Source: JABDGM01 sp046349975
GTDB lineage: Bacteria > Planctomycetota > Planctomycetia > Pirellulales > Lacipirellulaceae
Direction: 5' to 3'
DNA: 64,000 bases
Assembly: GCA_046349975.1 (NCBI GenBank)
Contig: JAXMBH010000006.1
Location: 219,954-283,953, forward strand
The position numbers and the translations under genes were made by a program. Positions 34,827 to 46,800 of this stretch are shown piece after piece. The first letter of the stretch is position 1. Each line of letters starts with the position of its first letter. Under the pieces are notes generated by a model. That model did not search any database. It was not told the DNA's origin and worked only from the letters and a program-made list of their open reading frames with translations.

Positions 34827-37800
34827 TTAGTTGGCCCATTCCAGATCAAAAGCTGAATCCACTGCCGCGACCAGGTCGGAATCTTGGTCAGCTTCCTCGC
34901 CGGGTTGGCCCAAGGCACCGGTGTGGAGCGCTTCGGCGTCGGAATCGTGTCCTGCGTCAGCCGTTTCCAGTAGTGCCAGGTCATGGGCGAGCGCCAACTC
35001 ACTGGTGTCGAATACCGCGTCCCGCTCAAGAACTGCCTTGGACGCAACTGACACCGCGCCCCGCACATTCAAATCGCTACCAAGCCCGACGCCCAACCGA
35101 TCGAACGTAGCGAGCTTGACGTCGCCGAGCGAGGCCGCTGCCGCCGCTTCTGAATGCAACGTGGTCGCAATCGGGCTGAATTCGACGGTCGACGATTTCA
35201 ATTCGCTCAGCCGCGGCATCGACACGACCGGCGGAACCGTCACAAAAATCGCATCCGGAACCGCGCCCTGGCTTAAGTCGGCAATTTCGCTGGGCGCCGC
35301 GAGCGCGCCGGAGCTCAACTGCAGCAACACCGCGCCAGAACCCATCGGCGGCGTGGGCTCGCCGGCCGGCAACGACGTAAATTGACGCGTTTGGGCTGCG
35401 CCGACATCGCTTCCGAGAATCACACCGTTGCCGTCGAGATCGTGATAAATCGAGTAACCGCCCGACGGGACCCCACCGCTGATCGACTGGAATTGCTTGA
35501 GCCGGATTTCGCCAACATCGCTGCCCTGCACGTCGCCGCTCCGGTTAGCGTCGCCAGGCACCACGTTGAAGCGGAACTCCAGCCGGCCGCCAGCCGTGCC
35601 ATTACCCGAGGGATAGCTGTCGCCGCCGTTGGTCCAGTTGCCGTCCAGGGCATTGCCTGCGGCATCCTTCACATTGTCACTGAGGACCGCGAGGTACTTG
35701 TCGACCGGCAGGTTCGACGACAACATCCACGTTGCCGTACGTGTCGGTGCGTTGTAGCTGAAGCCGTTGATCAGGCTCGTGTAGTCGGCTGTGTTAACGC
35801 CCCGCAAGATCAAGTCGCCCTGGCTCACGATCACGTCTTCGCTGAAGGTGATGACCAGTTTGTTGACATTGACCCATGGCAGGGTCGTCAATTGGCTGGC
35901 GCCGCCAGGCACAATGTAACCGACATCCAACCCACCGGCGTCGGCCACGTGCTTGAAGTCGTTGGTCCAGGCCGATGAACTAACGCGAAGGGCATTCACG
36001 GTCGGCGCTGCGGCATCAATCAAGATCGAACCGTCGACGTGCGTAAACGAGAACGGCGGATCGTTCGTCGGGCCGTTAACATCCAGCGGCGTCGCGCCGC
36101 CGGAGGCCGACGGCGAAACCGTGAACGCGATGTCGGCGATCTGACCAGCGCCCGAGGTCGAGTTGCCAATCCGGTAGAAACTGAGGCCAATGTGACCAGT
36201 CGAGTCATCGACATACGTATCGAGCGACCAACCACCTTCCGAGGCAAACATTCCGGCAACCGTAATGCCTCCCGCATTCAGCCCGCTCGGCAAGTCCAGC
36301 TTCGTGGTGTCGTAATCTACGAGCACGTTGAAGCCGTTGAGGCCGGCAGCACTGTCGGTAATATTCAACGGCACGTGAACGGTGTGGCCTGGCGAAGCCA
36401 GAATATTCAGCGGAATCGCGATGGTCGGGTCAACCCCCGCGATGACCGGCAAACCACCGGCCGGAATGTTCGGAATCTCCGGCCGCAGCACCGGCGCCAG
36501 GCCCTTTTGCGACACCCAAGTCGAATCAAGCCCGTCGATCGTGCGGCTGCCAGTAACATCGGCAACAATGATCGGATCCGTCGTCGGGTACTCACCAAAT
36601 CCCGTGAACGTATTTACGCGGACTTCGGCAATCCAGCTGGCGTCCTGGCCCGTGTAGGTGCCGTTAGCCGTTGCATCGCCGACGAAAATCGCCTTATGCA
36701 GAGCCGAGTCACCCTTCGCGGCCAGCGGCAAGTTATCGACGTCGTGCACCGACAGGTTCTCGATTCGCAGAACTTCGGAGGCTCCATACGCCGCACCGTC
36801 ATCCACCTTCGCGATCAGCCGGGCAATTTCTTTGACGCCCGTTGAGAGACCGGTCGAGCTGAACAGCGTAATGATCGCGCGGCCCGGCGTCGTCAAGTTT
36901 GCCGTGACCGTCCAGCCAGCCGTATCGGCACCGGCGACCACGCTCGTGATGTCGATCAACGCCGGATCGTACACGACATCCAAGTCGACTGCGGCAACGC
37001 GGAAGCCATTGTTGATTGAAATTGGAATACCGGCCGGGCCATTGTCCAGCGGCACTTTGATGGTTTGTCCGGTCGGCGTCATGCCACCCGAGGACCCGCG
37101 GGCGAAGTCGGGAATCGATACCACCCGGGCAGAGTAAGGCGTGACGGTAAAGGAACCAATGTAGTTGCCGCCCGCAATGAGGTTATTATCGCCATCGAGG
37201 TCTTCGCCAGCCGCTTGATCTTGGAACGCCGTATCGCCGCTTTCGATGGTGACCGTGTAGTTCGCAGCAGCCAACACGCCGCCAATCGTCGTTGGAGGAT
37301 CCGTCGAGTTTATGTAGCCAGTCTTAATGAACTCGAAGCTGGTGCGATCAGCGCTCCACACAATCGAGCCACGAACGTTGCCGACGCCGCCGCTGCCAAC
37401 CAGCGTGACGTCTGCTGTATCCGTCGTGATGGGGCCCGAGTTGAGGCGGCCAGCGTAGAGATTTACCGGCGCGGTATCGGCCGCGCGATTGAAGGTCACG
37501 ATGAAGCCGGTATCCGTCGGCACCAATGAAGTGACGCGGAACGTCGTCGGCAACACGGTGATATCAACAAACTGCGTCGTCACGCCGCCGTCGTCGTCAC
37601 GAATTTGGCTGGCCACTCGCTTCACGCCAGGCGTGGAGAAGTAGGAACCTGGGATTGTGACGCTATCGTTTAACGTGCTGCCGCCATAGGTGCCATCGCC
37701 ATACGTGGCGGCGGGCAAAATTTCCTCTCCGGAATCCAACATGTTGTTAAGATTCGCGTCGATGAAGTACGTGTACTTCAGACCGGCCGTGACGTCGGCC

Positions 37801-40800
37801 GGCACATCCGATTGCAGAATCCAATTCACTGAGACCGGGTCGCCGGCCGAAACCGTTGGGGTCGAAGTGAGGAACAGCCCGGTCGGCGCGATGTTATTCA
37901 CCGTGACAGTCCGCGGCAGCGAGGTGCCGGCGAGTGCCATGTTCGTAAAGGTAAGGTTCGGCGAACCGACCTGCACCGAAGTGAATGTGATGCTGTACAC
38001 GTCGGACGAAGTACCTGGCGGATTGTCGTCCACATAGGTATGAGTGCGTGACACGGTTCCGCCCGCTTGCAGCGCGGCGATATCCGCACCGGAGTTGATG
38101 ATGGTCGGAGTCGAGCCATCGCCCCAGTTAATGGAGACCTGTCCCGTGGCCGCCAAGTCGCCCAAGCCTGGATCGACCAGGTTAAAGACGAGCGTGGTCG
38201 ACGTGTTCTCGTTAATCGGTGACGTGAGGCTGACGATATTGACCGTCGGCGCTACGTCCACAACGTTCAGCGTTTGAACATTGACGGGCGACAATCCGCC
38301 GTCGTCATCCTTGGCCTGAACTTCCACGGTCCAGGTGAAACCCGGATCCATGTCATCTGGCGTGAAATTGAACGAATTGCTGCCGATGAAGCCGCCCGAC
38401 GTGGCGACGGTGCTGCCGTTCTTCTTCACGACATAGCTGTAGGTGAAGGTGTCGAGCGTGCCGACATCGGTCTGGCCAGTAATGTTGATCGTCGCCAGCG
38501 AGCCTTCGTTTACGCTCGCGGGCAACGAGTACGCCACGGCCGTCGGCGCCACGTTGTTGACTGTGAGGTTGGCGGTCGTTTGGACGTAATCGACGCCCAA
38601 GGTGCCGGCGAAGTTGCCGGTCATATCGTCGTCGGCCACCTTCACGGTGAGCGTGTAGGTGTCGCTTGGCGTGCCGGTCGGGTTGTCATCCAGGTATTGA
38701 TGCGACAGGGCCAACGCACGCGTAGCGGCCGTCCAGGTGTAGGTCGTGCCGCCCACCGTGCCCGAACTATTCGTCAAACCGAGCGACAGCACATCGGGCG
38801 TGCCCTCGCCCCAGTTCACTTGCACCGAGAAGGTATCCTGCGTGCCAGGATCGCTGATCGTCAGCGAAGCACTCGCAACCTGGTTCTCATTAATCGAGCT
38901 CGATAGCCAAGTGATTGACGATGGCGTCGGTACGACGTTGTTTACCGTGACCGGCACCGAATTCGAGTTCGCGGGGCCGTACGTCGTATGGGCAACCGCG
39001 GTAATGACCGGGCTGCTTGGACCTTCGACGAAGATGTGATTCACACTCAGTGGATTACCGCTGACAATCTGGGTGGGCGAGCCATCACCCCAAGTAATAT
39101 CCCAGGAGGTGATGTTCAGCGACCCAGGATTCGTGGGATTAAGCGTGAGTGTGTAGGCGGCCCCTTCATTGACAGCAGCAGGGCCCGAGATCGTTACCCC
39201 CAATTGAGAGAGATTGCCCTGGAATCCAAACGTTCCGCGACCCAGCGTTGTTTCGACGTTCGTATCGGTACCGCTGGTCAAGAAAGGCGTAATGTCAATG
39301 TTTGCCGAGGCTGGGCCGGCAATATCGGGCTGGCCGCCTGGCGGCGTGGCCATGCCGCCGTAGGCCACCGGAATCTGAGCCGCATAACCGGGTTCCGTAC
39401 TGTTGGCTGTCGTGACAACGGGCGTCGTAGTGCCAAGCCAGTTCCGGCGGAAGTCCTTAATGTTCGTTCCTGGAGCGGGGAGCGAGCCGCCGCTCTGTCG
39501 GTCGACCACCTGACCGTACCAGTTGCCGCTGATGTTATTGTTGAAGAACTGCGAGTTGGCAGCCGTTTGCACTGGCATGTTGGTGCCGCCACTGCCGTCG
39601 AGGAACAAGACTCCCACAGTCCAGTTGTTCGTGATGAAATTCTCAGTAACCAGGAGGTTATCGGTCTGGTTGCGGAAGATGAGGCCGGTGCGATTGAAAT
39701 CGATCACATTGTTGCGGATCGTATGGCCGTTGCTGTTATTGATGTCGATTGCGGTCCGGTTGCCGGTGAGGATGTTGTCGTGAATCACCGTGCCCGTGAG
39801 CGATTGACCTTGAATGGCGATACCCGCCGTGTTCAGCGGATCGTTCCATTGGGAAACCGTGTTGCCATCGCGGGTAATGGTGAATCCGGAGATGTCGGCA
39901 TTGTTGGCCGCCACGGTGATGGTCGACCCAGCACCACCAATTGCCCCGATCAATGATGTTACGCTGGACCCCGCGCCCTTGAGGGTGAGGTTGTTCTTGT
40001 TGATCGTAACATCCTCGACAAAGGTGCCGGCCGCGACATTGATCGTGTCTCCGGCCAGAGCGGCGTTGACTGCCGCCTGCACGCTCATCGTGTTGCCGAC
40101 ATTGTCGAAGACGTAGAAGTCGGTCGGGCCGCTGTTGGGCAAGCCATTCGAGTCATCGGCTTCCTGAATATACCGGGTGCCCAAGCCAGCGACATTCCCA
40201 TCGATATGATCGGGGCTGCCGGCGGCGGCATTTTCGGCCTGCGACAACGTCTTGTAGAACCGCACATAACCGTGCGTGTTCGTGCCGACATCGAACGAGG
40301 AACCGCTCAAGGCATAGCCGAAATCAGCGGCCTGAATGGTGACGTCTGCCCCGTCGGCTGGATTGCTGCTCCAAGAGATCGGGTACGGGGTGTTCGTCGA
40401 GTACCGGTACATCTCGAGTTGCAGGCCGCCGTTAGCACTGTTCGATTCACCAAAGCTGTTCGTACCGCTGAAGATGATGCCGTTGGTGCCGAGCGGCGCG
40501 TACTGGCCACTCGTCGCGATCGAGACGCCCGCCCACGGATTGTTGGCGGTAGTGATGTTGCTTAGCGCGGCGCCCTTCACATCGGTCATGAAGATGCCGG
40601 CGCCGCCATTGTTTTGCGACACCAGGTTATTGACCGTCACGTTCGTGACGCCGTGCAAATCGAGACCGGTGCGATAGCTGTTGGTGATGGTGACGCCGTC
40701 GATCACAACGCCATCCACGAAGTCGACCTTGACGCCGTACCGCGGTGTGGCGTCAATGGCCGACTGGGTGACCGTCAATGACCGCAGTTCGACATCGTCG

Positions 40801-43800
40801 GCCGCGATGTACACGCCGCCGTTGTTGTTGCCGGGTTTTCCGGCATAGTCAATGATCGTGCTGGCCGCACCAGCGCCAATGACTTTGACGCCCTGCGTGC
40901 CGATGAGCAGGTCCTCGGCATAGGTGCCAGCTTCGACGTTGACGGTATTTCCAATGCTTGCCGCGTCAACACCACGCTGGATGCTGTGGTCGGTGCCTCC
41001 GTTCGTTACGAAGATGTTGCCCGCGACCCAAGTGACGAGACCGTTGGTTAGAGCCAAGTCGATATCGACCACATGGTGGATCTTGTCTTCGATGCGGAAA
41101 TTGTTGACCTCATCGAAGGTCGTGCCATTGCTCGACAGGTCGTAATCAGTCGTGCTTTGATTGTCGATGAAGAAGGTATCACCGGCGAACATATTATTGG
41201 CGCCGATGGCCACGCCAGCATTCTGAATCAACAAGTCGGTGGCGTTGTCGGCCGACATGCCGCCATCGAAAATGTTGCTTGCGACCGAGCCCATTCCGGT
41301 ACCACCACCATTGTGGAACCAGATCGCGGTAGTGTTGGCGAAGAAGTGGTTGCCGGTAATCGTGGCAGTACCGCCGTCCACATCGATACCGACGACATTA
41401 TTGTGAATTGAATTGTCGTTGCCCGTGATGGCGGCGTTGGCCAAGGGGCCAGTTACGTGCACCGCGGTACCCGTGTTGTAAATGTTCGTATCGGTGTCGA
41501 TCGTAACATTCACGGCGCCAGTGGCGTCGTCCCCAGGACCGTTGCCTGCGAAGTCGGCGTTCGCGTCTTCGACATACACGCCGGTCGTAACGTCGCTGAT
41601 ATTTACGCCGTGAATACCAAGCGAACTGGCGACGCTGGAGTACGACGTTGCATAGGTCGAAAAATCGGCGAGATAGTTTGTCACCCACACGCCGCGCGAG
41701 CCGCCGTTGCCGTCGATCGAGCCGCCAGTGATGGAGACCGAGCCGCCATTGACGTAAGCGTATACGCCGATGTCCGCACCGGTAATCGACTCGTTCGTAA
41801 GTGTGACGCCGCCGGTTTTGTAAATGTTGTAGAGCTGGACGCCGACACTGCCCGTGCCGCCGGTAATCGTATAGGTATTGCCCGATAAGTCGGTTGTCGA
41901 CGCTGCTGCCGAGCGCTCGTTGGTGCCATAGCCCAATAGTGCTGCGGTGATCACGTTGCCGCTGATCGTGTTGTGGACGTCGCCCGCATTTGGTTGATAG
42001 AAGTACTGTTCGAAGATGCCCACGTCCAAGCCGGTCATCTCGTTATTGGTGACACTGGCGTAGCTCGAGTCGAAGGCGAGCACGCCGTAGCTGTCGCCCG
42101 CGCCAGTCGTCATATTTTCGATCAAGTTGCGAGACACAACACCACCGCTGTTGCCGGCGGCTGCGCCGTTGTACTGCACACCGCGTACGGCAGCGGTGAT
42201 GATGTTGTTTTGAATCACTGCGCCATTGACTTCGTTGACGCGGATCGCGCGAGTGGCCTGGTCGTTGCCGTCGATCTTGAAACCGTCGATGGTCACGTCG
42301 GCGGCCGACACCTCGATGAGCGCGTCGGTTGGGGCGGCGCCCGCCTTAATGACGGCTTCCGGATCACGCATTGCATTGCCGGCAGTACCAGTATTTGCCG
42401 ACTTCAAGCTCAACGCTTTATCTATGTTGAGCTGCTGGGCGTAGTTGCCGGCGTAAACCCAGATCGTGCCAGTCGCGGCAACCGCGTTGATCGCATCCTG
42501 GATGGTGGCGAACTGGTCATAGCCGAAGGCGGCGCCGTCGCCAAGGCTGCCGCCGCCGCCGTCTTTGTCGACACCAAGGACCGAACCGACCCAACCGTCA
42601 TCGACAAACACGACGTTCGGCGCTGGTAGCTGCTGATTGAGCGCGCCGGTGAAGATCACCTTTGTATTAAGGGGGTCATCCGTGTCATCAAAGACGTAGT
42701 TTTCGATGATCGAAATATTTGCATACGGACCGAAGTCATTGAACTTGGCATAGACATCGGGCTGCATGCTGCCCACGAGGTTCAGGTCCTCGATGGCGTA
42801 GTTTCCGCCGGTGCCGGTGTAACCCGTCAAAATGTTGCCACCGGTGCTGCCTAAGGAGCCGCCGCCAGCATCGACCAGGGCACCGTTCGACACTTGGATG
42901 CCGACAACAACATTACCAGTCAAGGTATTGCCGGCCATCGAGATCGAACCATCTTCGATCTTCGCACCGTATTTATTGCCCGTGAGGATGTTGTTGTTAG
43001 CGACGATGCCGGTACCGGTATCCATCAAGATTCCGGAGCCACCGACGGCATTCTTAAACGTGTTGCCCGTGATGCTGAAGTTCAAGGTCGCGGCCGTGGC
43101 GCCGGAGAAAATCCCCAACGCATAATGGTTATTGGCGCCATCCACAGAGTTGCCTTGAACCGTGGCGTTCTGCGTGCCAAAGAAGTAGAAGCCGCGGCCC
43201 GAATTCGTAACCGTGTTGTTGAGTACGTCGATGTCGGTGAAGGCGGTCGCGCCTGTGTTCGACATGCCGATCGCCCACGCGTTTTCGACGAAGCTGGTGT
43301 TGGTAAACTTGTTGTCCTGGATGACGACATTTGTCAATCCGCCGCCCGTCGTGTACTCATCGGCGTAGATGCCGGTACCCGAAACTGCACCGGGCGCGTT
43401 GTTGTCGATAAACAAGTTGCGTTCGATCAGCGTCGCAGTCATCGCGCTGTTGTTTGCGACGAAGATGCCGGCGTGATTGTTCTGAATAATGTTGTTGCGA
43501 ACGGTGGTGCTGTTTGACCCGGGGGTCATGTAAATGGCGCCAACCGTGGTGGCGCCGCTTCCCGATACGTTTTCGATCGTGAAACCGTCGATCACGACGC
43601 CGCTCGCCAGACTGCCGATTACAATGGCCGAAGTCGGGAATCCAGCGACGGCGCTGGCGTCAATCACCGACTCAGGAACCGCCGATCGGGTGCGGGCGTC
43701 GACGCCGTTCTGAGCGCCTAGTAGAGTGAGCTGCTTGTTGACTGAGATGGCCGCGGGAATCGCGTAGGGGCCCGCTTCGACATTAACGGTGTTGCCCGCG

Positions 43801-46800
43801 CTGGCCGCGTCGATCGCGCGCTGGATGCTCGAATCGGTCGAGCCCATGACGGGAGTCGTCACGTACAGGTTGCCGGCAACCCAAGTGACGAGACCCTTGG
43901 AGAGGTCATCGACCTTGTGGAACATCTTGTCTTCGATACGGTAGTTGCTGGCTTCGTCGAAGGTGTCGCCCGTGGCATTGATGTTCTGCGTGCTTTGGTT
44001 GTCAATGTAGAACGAATCGCCGGCGAAGGCATTGTTGCCGGCATCGGTCACCGCGCCGGCCGTCGCGTCGATGAGAATATCGGTGCCGTTGTCCGTCGCG
44101 TCATTAAAATTGTTGCCGTCGGCGAGCAAGGCTCCGCCAAACGAACCACCGCCGCCTGCGGTGAATTGAATACCGACGGCGTTGGCATAAATATCATTGC
44201 CCGTGATGTCGGCACTGGCATCTGCGCCTTCGACTTTGATGCCGGCGACGCTCGCCCCACTGATTTTCGTATTGTTCTGGATCGTGGCGTGGACGCTCGA
44301 ACCATTCGTGTTTGCGGGGCTATCGAGCACGTAGACGCCAATGTCGCTGGCCGTAATCTCAACGCCGTTGACCGTGACATCGGTATTGTCGCCGTTGCTA
44401 AGGTAACCTTCGTAGTTATTGACCCACACACCATAATCGACGCCCGTCACGCTGCCACCGTTGATGTTCAACGCGCCAGTAGTCGGCGTGTTCCACACCG
44501 TGTAGCCGGCCTTAGTGGCAATGCTGCTGGCGCTGCCGTCGATAGTATTGTTGTTGAAGTTCGCGGAAACCGCGGTTTGCTGCGAGCTAATCAACATGCC
44601 AAACCACCGCGCGTTGACCGGAGCCGACGGATCGTTGGTGGCCGTGATGACGTTATTGGCGACCGTAAACGGCGACGCGCTGCTGTAGTGCAGGTTGTAG
44701 AAGATACCAGTCCGCATCGCGGAGATTTCGTTGCCCGAGATGCTGGCGGTCGTGCCCGGATTGGCCTGCGAGAAGTTGCCCGTTTGCACGCCGACCCGTA
44801 CGCCGGTGATGTCATTGTCGATGACATCGGCGTAGAAGTTGTTGTAGATCAGCACGCCGATGCCGTACCCAAAGCCACCACCCCCGAGGTTCTCAATCAG
44901 GTTGTTGGCAATGACGTTTCCGGAAGTGGCCGCGCCGCCGTTGTTGTAGTTGTAGAAATCGACGCCGGCGTAGCTGAGGTTGCGAATGATGTTGTTCGAC
45001 ACCGTGAGTCCGCCGACCCCCTCGTAGGATGCGATGCCTTCTTCGGCGTCGATGTCGGCACCATTCAGCAGCACACCACTAGTGAGGCCAGGGTTATCGC
45101 CATCGAGCAAGAAACCCTTAATAGTCGAATTGTCCGCACCAGCATTCACGTAGATCAGTGTCGGGTAGGGCGAGACATTGGGGTCCGGATTTGAGATATC
45201 CGGAATGATCTTCGATTCAGGTCCGCGAACTCCGCCGTCGGTCGGATCAGCCGTCGCATTCGCCCCCAGTAAATTGATTTTCTTGGTGACTACCACCTGC
45301 TCAACATACGTCCCGGCCAGCACGTTCACGGTGCCGCCGACACTCACCGCGTTGATCGCGGTCTGGATCTCGCTAAAGGCGTTGTAGCCGTAGATCTTGC
45401 CGGTGACCGAGGCATCGCCGAGGCCGGTATTCGAGTCGACCGTGTCGCCGACCGAGAGGCCCATCGGCCCCACGTCGTTCGCGATTGTCCAGGTGTCATT
45501 GGCCCACACAGTGTTCGGCACTGCGACGGTGAGCGTGACATCGTTACCAGTGCCGCCGTCGTAATTGATCGTGAACGGTATGCCGGCGATGGTGATCACG
45601 TCGCCGTCGTTGTAGCCGGCGAAGATGCCGCTCACCGGATCGGCGCCGTCATTGTCAATCAGCAGGAATTCATCGCCGGGGAATGGATTGAAGCCGCGGC
45701 TCAACACGAGCGACGCGCCGCCCAGTGCCACCGTACCGTTGACGACGAAGCTGTCGTATAGCGCAGGAGCGGTGCCGTTGAGTTCGGCTTGCAGCGTGTC
45801 ATTGCTGTCGAGCGTGAGATTGCCGGTGAGCGTGATCTGCCCGGTGCTGGAGGTCGGCGCCGAGGTGGGAACGAGTGTGACGACCTTCGTGGACGTGTCG
45901 ACGTTTTCGGTGTAAGCGCCGCTATGGATCAGCAGCGTGCCGCCGCCGGTGAGCAGGCCGATCCCTTCGGTGATGCGGCCGGTGGCGCCGGACTGCGGGC
46001 TGTTATCATCCACATGCAGGATGCTGAAGTCGCCGTTGAAACCGAGGCCGGGGTTCGCATCGGCGCCGCTATCGAGCCACGGCGTGTAGTCGACCTTGGC
46101 CGATCCTGAGCCGCTGATGATGAACGGTCGCGGCGAGCCCGGAGGCGTCGAAGTTCCGCCATAGGCAGTGGGAATGAGAGAGGCGTATCCTGGTTCACCG
46201 CCTTCGGTCGCGGTCACCGTGATTACGTTCGTCCCGAACCAGTTGCCCGAAACGTTGCGGGCGGCGCCGGTGGCGCGGCGATCTTCGACCTGCGTGTACC
46301 AGTTGCCGGAGATATTGTTATTGGTGATGACGTTACCGGTGGCTTCGTTCGATGTATCGAGGAACAGCACGCCGGCCGTCCAGTTGTTCGTGATCTCGTT
46401 GCGCTGGATCAGGTTGTTGTTGGCGAGATCCCAGATGATCATGCCGGTGCGGTTGCTGTCGATCCGGTTGTCTTGGATCGTGTTGCCGCTCGTGACATTG
46501 CGGAGATCGACGCCGCTGCGGTTGCCCGTGATGAGATTGTTCTGCACCGTGTTCGCTGAGCCGCCATCGATCCGCACACCGTAGGTCATGCCATTCGTGG
46601 CCCAATCGGTCGTGTTGTTGCCATTGCGGGTAATGGTGAAGCCGGTGACCAGGATGCCGGTCGAACCCACGATATCGATCGTGGCCGTGTTGGCCGGCGA
46701 AGTGTGCGGCCCGACGATAGAAGTCGTTGCGTATCCAGCGCCTTGCAGAGTGACGCCAGTGCGACCGGAAATACTGACCGCTTCGGTGTAAGTGCCGGCG

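Noticed and set aside
36300..37100. Cohesin-like modules as proof of a cellulosome
   Set aside because: The modules are recognised only by strand pattern, and just one glycoside hydrolase in the window carries a dockerin, so I report a scaffold hypothesis rather than a cellulosome.
43917..45194. 425-codon plus-strand open frame, and similar ones from 36 to 48.2 kb
   Set aside because: All are antisense to the repetitive giant gene and mirror its repeats; composition is Arg/Asp/Val-rich without folds.
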